This document shows positions 11,201 through 23,721 of a stretch of 64,000 nt of DNA, piece after piece. A model generated the notes under the pieces. It was not told where the DNA came from. It made no database searches and saw only the letters and a program-made list of their open reading frames with translations. Location: the NCBI GenBank assembly GCA_002964805.2, contig PUDQ02000003.1:806001-870000 (forward strand), given 5' to 3'. Source of the stretch: Trametes villosa (taxonomy: Eukaryota > Basidiomycota > Agaricomycetes > Polyporales > Polyporaceae). A program made the position numbers and the translations under genes. Within the stretch, counting starts at the first letter, position 1. Each line of letters begins with the position of its first letter.

Positions 11201-12961
11201 CATTTTTCCCACCACAAGTGTGCAAGTGATGTCGCTCAGATTCGCCACATGGGACTCGCACACACCTCCAAATACTCGGCAGCTGACAGGTTCGTAGAGG
11301 GCTAGCTTGCTACAGCGAAGATCATCAGCTCACTAGGTAGATAATCACCGTTTAGATTCCCTGCGCGAGCGCTCCGGTTGGCTCCCTCGTCATACCAAAC
11401 GTCAATACGGCGGCTTGGTGTGGCCACGAGTCTCAGCAGCCCCACGATGGCCGGACGACCAGCGACCAGCAGGTCGTGATGTAGCGGGTGCGTTTTTGCG
11501 TTCCTCGCCGTGCTCTGCGCGCATTAATGCGCGTCCATAGCGCCCTCCAGCAGCGCGTGCATAGCACGATGCACTTTGTATGTGCACGGCTCGGGTAACG
11601 GACTCTCCGGAGGCGGCGTGCCCGCTCGCGCGCAGCAGTTCATTGAGGACGTGAAGTGGTGAGCCCCTATTGCGCAAATGAGCTCCTTTTACCGGCGCAG
11701 CTGACTGGCTTGGAAGGCAGCGGTAGGGTCGAGCAGTAGGTGTGTGCGCCCAGTGCGCTGCAAGTCGGTGCATGCGCGGTCGCCTCCAATAGCCGCCTAC
11801 GTGTGTCTGTCAGCCGTTCGCGCATCGACTGCTGTCTGCGTCTCTTCAACACACCTCGTCGCACCCGGCATCCTGGCCGATATTGTTGCCCGCGTCAAGC
11901 CACCCGGCTCGCCTCATTACCGGCTCGCTCTCGTTCATCCTCCTCTTCCATGCCGCCGCTTCCGAGTGCCTTGGCTTCGACTCCACACTTCTTGGCCACC
12001 TCCACTCCCTATATGGTCATTGATGCTTTTGTAGCTGTGTCGGCACCGCGTCTTTGCCGGCGTGGCCGGCGGTGAGCTCGTCCTACTTGGGCCTTGCGGC
12101 ATCTTGAACTGCTGTCGACGATCTATGCGGTGCAGGACTGGTGGGTACGGGTGCTAAATCTGTCCGTCTCGATCTAGTGAGCTGAACGTTGTGCCCACTG
12201 GACGGCACTATTTGAAGGAGAGTCGTGCTGCACTGGCAGTACTTGCCCCCGCAATTCGGTGACTGTTAGGATTTATAATCCTTACTTCGCGCACGTCGGA
12301 CTCGAAACGACACTGTACTTCGGTCTGGTCAATATATCTTCGAGTCATCTCTCCATGCTAGCATCGTTCACGCTCGTTTCGGGAGGGGGGAGGGGTTCAC
12401 GTCTAAAGTTCGTGTGTAACTCCATAACCATACATATACATCCATAGGACACCGCTTTTGGAGACAGCCCACAAGGAGGAGACAGCAAAGGAGCGACGCG
12501 AAGCATAAGACAAAACACGGGACTAACCAACAACCAACAAGCGGCGAGGCGGGTATGCGATACGGTACGGGGGGTAATAGCGAGCAGCGCGAGTATGTAC
12601 GGTAGGGGTGGGGTGTCTTCGCGTGCGAAGAGACGGCGGTGTATGAGATATGGAAGTATGTATGTACGGCGTATGGGTGCGTATGGGCAGGATGTATGCT
12701 ACGGGGTTTTATGATGCAGGTGTTGTTAAGGGCGGCGAGCGCGAGAGCACGAAAGCCAGAGATACATATGATGACGAGCGAGTAGAGTACGATGCAGCCA
12801 AACCAAACCAAAGGCTCAGCCCGCACGCGCGGGCGAGAAGAGAAGAGAAGAAGGGGTGGAACCAGAATAGCTTAAACCATAAGCGCACCTCCGGCGCCCC
12901 CGCGCGCGGAGGCCCCGCGCATTTTACCGGACCGGACAAGCGCACGAGCGACGGACAAGGC
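8237..12961. other. 4.7 kb without a confident gene
   Basis: No family is recognised here. Two weak signals exist. Near 9251-9330 a frame reads a C-x-H-R-SPLH-x3-C-x-GL pattern, recalling the SPMH-x3-C-x-GL segment of the cysteine-rich gene at 4.5-5.2 kb. At 10393-10690 a plus frame starts MSEKL, like the alternative start of that gene, and contains several cysteines; possible downstream exons run to about 11.1 kb. Neither gives a complete phase-consistent gene. The rest shows only short frames. Confidence 0.35.
8312..8319 (-). promoter_or_regulatory. TATA box of YciI-2
   Basis: TATAAAGG on the minus strand, 76 bp upstream of the ATG at 8236. Confidence 0.5.
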
Positions 12962-15276
12962 CTAGCAGACCTCGACCTCCCACTCGCCGCCCTCCTTGCC
13001 CTTACCGGGCATCCCGCGCAGCGCGATGCGGACTCGACGGCGACCAGAGCCCGAGGCACCGGGGCTTCCTGCGCGCGACATGCCACTCCCGACGCTCCCG
13101 TACTCGCTGCCGAGCTCAAACTCGTACTCGTTCGGAAGTTGTGACGGCGACGGCGCACTGGGGTGGTACGCGGCTGTTGGCGAGGACATCATCGAGGGCG
13201 AGGACGAGGCGGTAAACGCGGAGAGAGACGAGGACGGGTAGCCGAGATCGAGCGAAGGATACTGTAAGCCCTGCGAGTCGAAGCCAAAGTCGCTCGCACC
13301 AATACCGAGGAACGGTCCGAGGTCGTCCTCCGCGTCGTGCCACATTGCCATGTCGTCCTCCTGCTCCTTGAGCTGCGCGTTATCGCTGCCGTTCTCAGAG
13401 GCCGAGGAAGAAGTCGAGGTGCCGGGAGGGTGGATGCGCACGCGGATACGGCCGTCCTTGGCCGCGCTCGCGTCGAACGAGATGTCAAGACCGCTCAAGC
13501 CGAGCTTCTCCGCGTCGAGATCGACGAATTCGAGCTTCTTAAACTCGGACTCGGACCGCTCCTCGGAGGGGAGAGACGAAGGCGAGAGGTCGAGATCCAT
13601 TGCGCCAGAGCCAAGACCAAGATTCCAGTCGTAGTCGCTCGTCGGGAACGTCGTCATGTCCAGAGACGTCGAGTGCGAATGCGAGTGGGATCCCGAGGGG
13701 TTGTACGACACGCTGTTCGACATCGCGTGATGCGCGGGCAGCGACAGGAGCGTAGGCAAGGCGCAGAGCAGGACCTGACGGGAGTGTCAGCGTCGTGGGA
13801 ATCGTCAGGGGTGGATGCAGTACTCACCATCAGTCCAAAGCTCGCGCCCGACCGCTCGCCCTTGTGCGCGCGCAGCGAGACCGGGAGCTGAGGCTCAACA
13901 GCCTCCACCTTTACCACGTCCGCCTTCGGCGCCGGAGACGGTTCCCGGGAGGGAACACTCGACAGCTTCGCGGCGAGCTCGCGCTCACGTTGCTGCGTCT
14001 CCGCCAGCTGCCGCCGGAGCTGCTCGACTTCGGACAGGAGTCCGGTCTCGGCAGGGGCGGGAGCTTGTACTCCACCGGACTGCTGCTTCTGCTGAGCGAG
14101 CGCGAGAAGACGTGCGTTCTCCTGCTCGAGCTCTGCAACGCGGCTAGGGGGCGATATGTCAATATCCACATATTTCCGGTGAACAGGCGGGATAACGACG
14201 GTAAGTCACAGCCTCGACGGCCGTGAGCGCTCCGGTGTGCGGGGAACTCCTAGCCATCAGAACGCCGCCGCGCGACGCTATCCCTGAAAAAAGCTCCTCA
14301 AGCAAGGGGCTGGCATCTTCTGATCATCGACGAGGACCCCTTGCGCCGAGCAGCGGTAGTCCCGGAGACAGAAGTAGCGGGAGCCAATCAGGAAACGCGC
14401 GCGGGCGCTAAACAACGGTCTGCCGCAACCGCGTTCCCCCGGAGGAGACGACTGAGACAGGCATTCCTGCAATGGTCGCGAGAGCGATTCATCCTCCCGG
14501 AGGAGCAAAGAAGGTCTCTTGCCCTCGGGAAAGGTCTGAGAAGAATGCCAGGGTATGGAGGAAGTAGTGCGGAGGAGAGGATGTCGAAAGAAAAAAGCAA
14601 TCATGGAAGAACCAGGGTGTAGAACTCACATTTCCATGCACTCGAACTCTTCCCTCTTGCGCTGCCTGCTCAGGAAAGCGGCCGCGCGGTTCTTGACTAA
14701 CCGAGCCTCGCGCTTGCTGAGCCCGGTAACATCCGGCGGGACGAAGTCCTTGGTTGTTACGCGTTCTCCGCGCGCCTTCTTCGTAGCCGACGCAGTCGTG
14801 GGCCCAACCGAAGGCCTCTTCGCCGGCACGACGACGCTTCCCGCGGAGGGTGCTGGAGACCCGGCGGCGGAAAACGAGGAGGTGTGGTGCGTCGGGGTAT
14901 ACTGCGGGAGCGACTGCGGCGGCGCCTGGGGGGACGACGCGGGCGTGGATGCGGGGCTGCTCATCTGCGGCGCGGAAGTTGGCTCCGGCATGAAGTCGAA
15001 GACCTGGTGCGTGGGGAGGCATTGCTCGACGGCCTCGTCGGGCGTCATGCGGCTTCTGAACGCCTTGCGCATATCGTGCATAGCGTCAGGCATAGCTCCC
15101 GGCATCATTCTTGGCGGCGAGGCGGTCAATGGCATGGAGAACGGGTCGTACAAGGCAGCAAGGGCGGGGTCGCGGTCCCATGGGACCGGGAGCGAGTCGG
15201 AGATGGGGGAGGTGAGGGGCGCGTCGGCGGCGATGATGTGCGACATGTGCAGCGCGGGGAGGTGCATTGACGACAT
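12962..15276 (-). CDS. bZIP transcription factor with a hydrophobic, membrane-segment-like stretch
   Basis: Three exons, complement(12962-13774, 13828-14143, 14630-15276), predict 591 aa. Residues 1-~185 are Ser/Pro/Thr-rich. The basic region KREARLVKNRAAAFLSRQRK carries the N-x7-R DNA-contact spacing and ends exon 1. A leucine zipper (VAELEQENARLLAL) and further heptads follow in exon 2. At the exon 2/3 junction lies a hydrophobic run (FGLMVLLCALPTLLSL), resembling the single membrane span of ATF6/CREB3-type factors. The long acidic Ser-rich C-terminal half ends in a short basic and Gly-rich segment. The nucleus is the expected site of the bZIP; membrane tethering is inference, and the run is short. 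The intron splitting basic region from zipper is 486 nt, about nine times the local norm. Target genes are unknown. Confidence 0.8.
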
Positions 15277-18200
15277 CTTCAGAACGTAGTTAAACGGTGC
15301 CGGACGTGTTGAGCGTGATGGACGCGGTGGGCGTGGTGGACGTTGTGGGCGACGGTTGTCGGGGTGCGGAGGGCGACGGAGGTGGGGGTTCGGGTTCAAA
15401 AAGATGGAGGAGGCGCGGACTTATATCGCGTATTGCCGCCAAAGATACGCATCCCAGAAAGGCAAAGCTTCTCCAGGGCCTGCTTAAGCTTCCGACTGAA
15501 ATCAGCATCATCCCCCCCGAAAGTTCAGGGCCTCCGTATCAACACTGCTCTTTCGCAGCTCCAAGCTTTCTTTCAGAGGAAGATGTGGTATGTTTTGCAA
15601 CATCCAACATGTCTTTCCCCGCATTGCAGCGAGTCATGGCCCCGCGCGGCGTCATCGACGCGCGTAAGACGCGCGCGAGCTCCGTGCGCCATGTCGCGGT
15701 GATAAAATTGCGCCCGAGTCCGGGCTGCGAGGCTTTGATGCCATGGCTCCCACGTTCTCACCGTCCTGCGCTAATTTCTGCGCCCGCCCTCGCTCCGTTG
15801 CCAATTGCACAATCGAGGATTGCGACCCGTGGACGTCCCCGCCGCCCGCTGGGTGCCTATGTCGAGGTCATCTTGCCAAACATCCTTGCGCAGCACGTCC
15901 GAGGACGCCCCGACTGCCCGACCTTCCGAGAGCCCCCAGAAAGCGTCGGTTCGCCTTTTCGGGTTCTCAGGACCACACGCGAAGTCGCAGGAGAACCGGC
16001 GCATGGACGGCCCATAGCCTAAAGGCACCGCGGGGGATGGTCACATCCCTCCTCCTATCGTGCGTCCTCCGTCCGAGTCTCCCGCGCGGAGCTCGTCCGT
16101 CTTCTCTGGCCACCGCGCCGAGGCCCAGGAAACGCACCGCTCGCTTAACGCGGCCGGTTGTCGTCCTCCGTGCTGGGCAACGCACGCCGAGGGTCCCGGT
16201 GTCCGCGCGGTCGAGCGAAGGGATCGTCCCCGCTCGCCCAGGCGGCCTGTGCCGTGGGCCTCCATTTCGAGAGGGGGAGGACGGGAGGGGACGGAACGTT
16301 CTCCGCACCCGTCTTGGACCTTCTTCGCCTTCTGCCACTCTTATTGCCTCCTGGTGCGGCTGCCCCGCACTGGGCACCTGGACGATCGATGCATGCTGCC
16401 GCATTTGGGCTGGATGATCTGCGCGCCTGCTCCCCTCGTTCCTTAACCTTCCTCGCCCCGTACTCCGCGCGGGGCCACGCGCCCTTCGGTCGCCTTCTCC
16501 CACCTCCAGGCCTTCTTGGCGGAATTCGACACCTGTGGATGAGGTCAGCGTGAGCCTTCGCACGGAAGCCGCGCACGAGGACAAACCTCGGGAACGCATC
16601 ATCTGCGCAAAGGCTATTTCCACCCGTGTACGCTCCCTTGCAATTTTTGTGCTCCTTCGCTCCTTTTGTCGACATCGCGCCTTCGGAGCGACAGACAGCT
16701 GAGCAGCGTGCCTCGCGCGTCGGCGGCAGACGTCGGGCGACCTGCGCGCGCCCCCCTTCTATCGCGTCGATCAGCCTTGTCCCTTTCTCCCTTGGTGCAT
16801 TCCTTCTCACCGCCCGTAAAAATACCCCACAAACGTCATCCTTGTCCGTCCAAGCCACACGCAAGGCGGCGGTCACAAGCACCTCCCCGCTGGGCGGTGT
16901 CCTATGGTGGTGTGAACCCGCAGCCCGCAAAGCCCGCCTGGCGACCAGCGCACGATGTCATAGGGCGTGTTGCGCTATGATCTGCAACCTGCAATGTCGG
17001 ACGTCATATCGCATGCGCAGAACAGGAGGTGCCGAGGGAAGGTTCACCCTTCGTCCACCCCGGACCTGTCCTCCGGCAGAGCGTTCTCGCGTGCGCGGGC
17101 GCCAATATTGAAGTGCTCCGCGATTCGACTGTGGCGGGGTCTGGGCTACCTAGTGTTCTACGCAGAACGGACGACCAGGGGACGCTCCGGTTTGCCGAGA
17201 GTTGTTCGCGATGCGCACGGGGGCGGCGTGTCGGGCACGCAGATCTGCGACAAACACCTCGCGAAAAGTCGGTGAACGGCCCGTCCGCGCTGTGTGATGA
17301 AAATGGTGAGCAGGCGTTTATTGTCTGGACGAGACGGACATAAGCACTGACATGAGCTTTGCACGAGGTGAAGCGGCGCCGGCTCTGTGTTGCGTCAATT
17401 TGGACACATGCGATCGGCCTGCTCGATCGCATACTTCGATGAGCCGGGGCGGGCACGTGTATACCGACCGGCGGCGTGCCTGACGAGCAAGCCACAATGG
17501 CGCAAGTCCGAACGTCGTCCGGGCACCTTGGGACTGGCCGGCTGCGCAGACCTGGCGCTCAGTGCGAATAGAGCTTCATTCTCGCTCGATCGATCGCCGT
17601 GCGTTGGTCATAGGCGGAGATGAGGACGGGGTCGGAGGGAGTCGGCCTCGGGATGGAGGTGTCTTGCTCCGAGCCCGGCCACAGGCAACATGTGGTGGCC
17701 CATCGGAGTATACATAGCGAGGACCCTTGAGGAGCATTCCAAGAAGCACACCCACGCTGGTCGCGGCAAGCCGAACTCGATGGGGCGAGGCTATCCGCGG
17801 TTGAAATCTTGTGATTACGGCCAGTTGGGACAAAGGCCACACCAGGAGCTGTGCACATTGAACGTCAGTAGGACCATGTTCGTTGCGAAGATTGAACGGC
17901 CGGAAGACTCACCTGACATGGGATTTCGGCGCATGCAAGTATTCGCGCGCACCGAGCGGCAAGATGTGGTAGTGCACAGTCACATGATAGCAGACATATG
18001 CATGGAATAACCCCTGTACAGCCTTGAGATGTGAGCATCGACATCAACACCACAGCAGGAGCATATCAATGTCGTGATCTTGATACTGGAGGACTGCGTT
18101 GATGGAGTGTGCGAAGGGGGCATAGCTGATCAGTGTGCGTCTGCGTCTTGCCACCGCCACAGACAGAGGGAAGCTGATGCTGTTCGCAGAGCGTTGAAGT

Positions 18201-18685
18201 TCCGTGAACTTGCGGCGACAGCTATTCCGAGTTGTCGAACGCTTGCAACTTGTGAACGGTGTTGCTCTACTCGGTCACATCCACCTATTACGTGAGGTCA
18301 GCGTCGCATACACAAGAAAGCAGAGCAGCGGGATCGAAGTCTTACATTCACATCTTGAAGCCCCGCTGTCGCCATTGCGGGGTCTTCAAGGTTGGACCTA
18401 ACTGTCGTGAGAGGTTTCCAATTATGCAACTACACTACTGCTGTCGATACATTACCCTAGCCTACTGAGCGGCTGTCCGTCCCAATATCCCTAGCTCCAC
18501 CAGCGGCGCAAACCTCGGACTTCCCAGCGTGTCCGGAGCGCCGACGCGAGGCCCCCACGAACGGATAGCGTGTTCCTTCGGACTGACCGTGGAGGCTGGC
18601 GAGCAGCGGCTCCCATCGCAGTCTCCATTCCCGCCCGCGAGCGGCCGGGCGACGCGGCGAAGATGTCGAAGCGGCTTCCCGTCGA
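15277..18685. other. GC-rich interval without a supported gene
   Basis: The region 15.7-17.0 kb is open in several frames on both strands at once (up to 261 codons), as expected of GC-rich DNA with few stop codons. None shows a domain. At 17.56-17.88 kb two overlapping minus frames look protein-like but lack splice partners. The 5' flank of the bZIP gene occupies the first few hundred bases. Confidence 0.4.
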
Positions 18686-21600
18686 CTATGCCCGGGTCTG
18701 TTGCTCCGCCGGCGCTGCCTCCACCTCGGCTGGCGCCGACGTCGGCAACGCGGATCCGGTGTACAGCGACTCGCCTGCGGCGGCGTTCAGCTGCGCGGCC
18801 ATGAGGTGCCGGAACCTCGAGTCCTCCTTGTTGACCTGTACGTGCATCCCCAACAATCAGACACTATGCGGCTACCCTGCAGTAGCTTCTACGGCACGTA
18901 CCAATTGGCGATACGTTCCCGTCTCCGTGATGCGCCCGTCTGCGATTTTCACATCAGCGGCGAACGTACAGAAACACGAGGGGAATGGAAAACGCACCTT
19001 CCAGCACGACGATGCGCTCAGCACGTGCAATGGTCGAGAGCCGGTGCGCGACAATCAGACAGGTCGTCTGGCGGCCGCGCAGGATCTTATCGATGGCGTC
19101 GTTCACCCGGTGCTCCGACGTCGCGTCGAGCGAGCTCGTCGCCTCGTCCAGGGCAAGAATAACCGGCTTCTTGAGCAAGGCGCGTGCAATTGCTAGCCGT
19201 TGCCGCTGTCCGCCGCTCAGGCTGGCGCGACCGACTGTATGCGCGACGTTAGGCGAGAGACAATACAGAAAAGGTGCAGCAAGCTCACTCTCGGTATCGA
19301 AGCCATGCGGCATGCCCCATACAAACTCGCAGTTCGCCTCCCGTGCGGCGGCCTCGATCTGTTCCCGGGTTGCACCAGGGTTCCCATATGCAATATTGGA
19401 AGCGATGGTGCCGGTGAACAGGATGGGGTCCTGCGGTTACGAGGTTGGTCAGAATATGTGCTTAGACGGCACAATTTGAATCAGCTTACCTGTGGCACGA
19501 CACCAATGATATTCCGCCAGGATGAAGGTTTGAACTCCCGAATATCTACGATGGATCAGTATCCATGCCGCTTACGCTACAGACGGAGCACTCACCTTGT
19601 CCATCGAACGTGACCTTGCCCTTGACTGGGTCGTAGTACCTCATGAGGAGCGCGTTGATTGAGCTCTTTCCGCTTCCGCTCTGACCGCTATAGTCCATGT
19701 TAACCCCGGCACTAAACAACCTAGGCACGAAGACTCACACGACAGCCACGCTCTCGCCCATACCAACCTCGAGGTTGAGGTCCTTGAGGATCTGCACGCT
19801 CCGGCGGCTGGGGTAGTCGAACCAGACGTGCTCGAAGCGGATGGGCCCACGCCGAGACGGCTCGACTTCGACGCCAGTGTCTGGCGGGATGGCAGGCTTC
19901 CGGTCGAGCAGGTCGAAGATACGTACACCTGCGCCAATGCCGCGCATAATGGAAGCCTATCATCGTACCGTGGTCAGAAGCGCTGCTAGGATGACGAGTA
20001 CCAGGGTTGAAGGTGAGATAAACTTACGAAGAAGGACCTTGAGAAAAGCATGTCATCAGCACGCGTGAATGAGGTTAGTCACATTGATCACCTACGTGAG
20101 CATCTGAAGGCCGCTTCCGACGTAGACCGTGTAAAGCAGCAGGCTCGTCAGGTCTCCAACTGTGATACTTCCCTGGCTAACGAGAGTGCCGCCTAAATGA
20201 ATGCTCAGCAATCTCACGCATACATCGACCCTGAGCATCCTTACCGTAGCCAAGTAGAGCGAGAAGGGTGACGTTGCCGCTCCAGCCAGTCGCGCCGAAG
20301 AAGATACCACTTGCAATAGCCTCCTTGCGCGCGAGAGTGAGAACAGTGCCGACCTTCTGGTGGAACTTGTCTTGCTCTTGGTGCGACGCGTTAAATGCCT
20401 GCACTGTCCGCAGCGCCGACAGCGCCTCTTGCGCAACCTATATCCCAGGTAAGCAAGCTCGTAACACTAGTTGAGTGGGGAATGTCTACCTTAGTCATGT
20501 CACCGAGGGCCTCTTGCGTCCGGTTTGATAGCTTCTTGAGGTAACGACCGTAGAAGACCTACTAGCGCGTCTTAGACCTGACTATATGCGCCCTTAAAGC
20601 ATGCCACCTACAGCGCCAAGCGATACCGGGGGCACAACCGTAAGCATGAGCAATGTCAGGGTTGGCGAGATGTAGAACATCGCGCCCACTAAACAAACGC
20701 AGTCAGCACTCGACGTTGCGTGCACTGTGATGCTGGGTGATCAACTCACGACCGGCAGAAGCCATGACTATGGACCGAAGTCCGTCCGAGAGGTTCTGCG
20801 TGACGCTGCCGCATATAGTCAGCCAACGGTGCACCACAGTGCTTGGGGAGCGCATATATGCGCCTGCAAACCACGACTGACCTCTCCCCGACGATGCTAG
20901 AGTCCACACTGAGCCTGCTGAGGACGTCGCCCTCGCCTTTCTCGACGAACTCGACCTCCTGCCGCAGTGACGCCTCATACGTACTTTCCCGCAGCCGTGC
21001 GACGATCCGCTGGCCTGACCCACGCACAGGTTACACGCTCATGCTTGTTTCGATTAGCGCGCATACACGCACCTGACAGACGCATAAGCATCGCGCGACC
21101 CGCGTTCGCTGCCGCGCCGGTGGTAAACAGCAACAGGAGCACGGCGGATGCTTGACCAAGGGTCAGGCCGAAGGGGATTTGCTGACCGCATTCCTGTGCT
21201 CAGTATCGAGCGCGTGTAGGCACAACGGGAGGACCTACCGGGTCAGTGGTGGTAAAGAAGTCGATGAGCTTTCCAATAGTAAACGGCACGCTCATAGACA
21301 CCGCGCTGGAGACCATAAGCAACCCGATGGCGATGCCGAGCGGTTTGCGCTCTGGCTTCGCGAGCGCAATGATCTTGCGGAAAGAAGACGCGCTCTTGGT
21401 GCTGTCTTGCGCGTCCGCCGGCAAGAATCTGCTCCATATAGACTTCTTCGCACCTGGGGGCTTGTTAGGTGGCGTTGGAGGAGTCGGTGAGGATGAAGAC
21501 GGAGGTGATGGCGGAGGAGCTGGCGATGATGACTGAGTAGCAGTGCTGGAGGGGGTCGGCGAGTTCCTGGTGATCCTGGACGAAGAAAAGTGCCGCTGTG

Positions 21601-21733
21601 CCAGTAGTGGTCGAAGGCGGAAAGCAGGGAGTTGCTGAGAAAGACATGGCGCGTTGCAGACGTGTCGGGCCAGAAGTGTGGGCGCCGCTGGTCGACAGCG
21701 AGGCGAGACGACGAGGATGCTCCTGGCGAGCAT
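18686..21733 (-). CDS. MDL1: mitochondrial ABC half-transporter, MDL1/ABCB10 type
   Basis: This is a multi-exon gene, ATG 21733 to TAG 18686, with introns of about 50-70 nt. Exon 1 (21239-21733) encodes an Arg/Ser-rich presequence, a Pro/Ser linker and the first membrane segments (GIAIGLLMVSSAV). The middle exons carry the ABC type-1 membrane domain, including LRTVQAFNASHQEQDKF. The nucleotide-binding domain follows: FEHVWFDYPSRR, Walker A GQSGSGKS, a VPQDPILFTGT Q-loop, signature LSGGQ, Walker B ILALDEATSSLD and H-loop AHRLSTIA. All catalytic motifs are intact. Mdl1 homodimers sit in the mitochondrial inner membrane and export peptides from the matrix (yeast knowledge); MDL2 or ABCB8-like cannot be excluded. 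A short Ala-rich tail ends the protein. Start 21733 is preferred because the presequence begins there. Confidence 0.9.
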
Positions 21734-22039
21734 CGTCGTCGACGTCGTGTACGCTATGCGTGCGTGTGTGGTGGGTGAGAGCAAGAGAGAGACTTGGGAA
21801 CGGCACGGCTTTCCTGTAAACGTCACCGACGCCCGCCCGGCGCGCGCTCCCGCGTGCGCTCCGACGCCAGCCACGTGACACATCATTAGTACGCGTCGCG
21901 ACTCGCGATCACCGACCCGCCGGTATCTCTCGGGTTTTTGCTGAGCAGAGAAGCTGGGAGGAGGGGTGAAATATAGTGCTCTACATTAGATACGTGATAG
22001 TGAGTATCCGACAGCTAACAAGGGGGTGCCTCCAGGCGT

Positions 22040-23111
22040 TCAGCTCCTAAACCTCCGCACCAGCCTCTTGACCCAGCCCTCCTTCACAGCCTCCTCGACG
22101 ACGGGGAGAGGCTTCACGAAGCGGTACTGTAGGCTTTCGCGCCATGCACTCTCCTGAGGCTTCAGCACCCACCGCTCTGCGCCCTTCAACATCCCGCGCT
22201 CCAGCGCGCGAAGGGCCAGATTCTCCCGTTTCCAGAGCCCTTCCGTCCACACCGCCAGAGGGCCGACCCGTTCCGGCCGCGCAAGTTCGTCGTGAACTTC
22301 TGTGGTACCCTTTTCCGAGATCTCCTCTTTAGAATTTGATGGGAGGGGTGGTGCCCGTCGCGACATGCGGTTCGCCATCACGATGTCGGTGAGCAGGCGG
22401 TCACCGACGATGACGAGCTCTTCGTCCTTCACTGGGCGAGGGAGTGATGCAAAATACGTGCGGATTGACTTGATGCAAGCGTAGGACGGCTTGAGGGACG
22501 TATGCCGTAGCACAGGAGCGGAGAGATGGTGCGAAACCGATTCCGCCTGCGCACGACATGGGTTGGTTCACTGTTCGAGTGGGGAAGTTGCAGCAATGAA
22601 AACGCACCTCAAGCTCTCCGACGTCCAGATGTGAGCCTGCGGTATTGCTGACGATGAGGACATTCCCGGGTCCGAACGTGTCTCTGCACTCGCGCCATGC
22701 TTCCTACGAACACCCATCCTACCTCATCAGCACAGCGTCCAGAGAGACAGCGTTCTGACATACCACAATCTCGGGGACAAGCTTGTCTTCATGGGGTATC
22801 GTCTGAGGTCGCCGATGAGCAACTGCGACGCTACGCCAGATACAACAGTAACTCACCAAGCAGTTGTCCTTGTCAAAAACGGCGCCGCGATATCCAGCCT
22901 TGTACAGAGCAGGAAAGTCAAGCTGGCGGATGTCTTCCTAGCGCAAATTGTTAGCACGAGTGCATCATTGACGACCGTCTCCTCCCAACAATTTGAAGAG
23001 CTGTAGCGGAAGAGCGCGATACAGACCTTTGACGACAATGCTTGGAACGACAAGCCGTGGGTTTATGAGAAGATGGAATGGGACAAGCACCCCAGGTAGA
23101 TTGAAGGGCAT
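22040..23111 (-). CDS. GEP4: mitochondrial phosphatidylglycerophosphatase, Gep4 type
   Basis: Five exons, complement(22040-22546, 22608-22703, 22764-22802, 22857-22933, 23027-23111), predict 267 aa in consistent phase. The protein begins MPFNLPGVLVPF and has VKDIRQLDFPAL, then the HAD nucleophile motif in AVFDKDNCL (first Asp is the nucleophile). The phosphate-binding Ser lies in LIVSNTAGS, and the acidic motif in ELVIVGDRLLTD. Gep4 dephosphorylates phosphatidylglycerophosphate to phosphatidylglycerol on the matrix side of the inner mitochondrial membrane, the step before cardiolipin synthase. The C-terminal ~60 residues are rich in Arg and Trp, as in fungal members. It lies just upstream of MDL1 on the same strand, about 300 bp apart, so two mitochondrial genes are adjacent; co-regulation is not shown. 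Confidence 0.92.
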
Positions 23112-23721
23112 TTTAGGTATCGCGTCCAGACCTCAGAGTACGAGAACGAGTGATGTCTTGACTCGGGCGGTGGTAGATTCCCACACTGATAGTTCCGCGA
23201 AACCCCAGTAATGAACAGACGAGTCTAGAGTGAGACTGATGAGCTTGACAAGCAAAAGACTAGCACAAGGGAAGCCACCAAGCAAAACGCATAACACGGA
23301 CGAGAGGCAAGCGACGGACGAACGCAAGACTGGGCTGCCAGGCAAAGAAGCGTCGAGGCAGGAGTACACGGACCGCAGTGGCCGGTCACAGAGATCACGC
23401 ATTCGTAACACCGTGTCACATTATACGAGCCTCCGAGTCGACTGTTCCGCTGACTTCCTTTCTCCTTCTACCACGCCTCTTGCCCCAATCCCCTGGGAGT
23501 CTGTCAAAAGATTCATTACACCATTGTACATTGCCTCATGTTCTTGTGGCCTCTGCTCAAGCCCAGAAATCTGACGCTGCAGCAAAATTCGCGGTGGTCG
23601 ACTATGCGTCGGACTGACAAAACCTAACATTCCATGCATACTACTAGCAAGACACTCTCAGCCCTTCACAATACATCCGACTCTAAGATTTCTGCACAGA
23701 AAATCTCCCAGAATATACTAC
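23112..23721. other. intergenic
   Basis: This is the region between the start of GEP4 and the stop of the third YciI-like gene, both on the minus strand. It should contain the GEP4 promoter. I see no gene. Confidence 0.5.

Noticed and set aside
15743..16930. Several long overlapping ORFs on both strands (up to 261 codons).
   Set aside because: They overlap each other in most frames, have Arg/Pro/Ala-biased composition and no domain; this is what GC-rich non-coding DNA gives.
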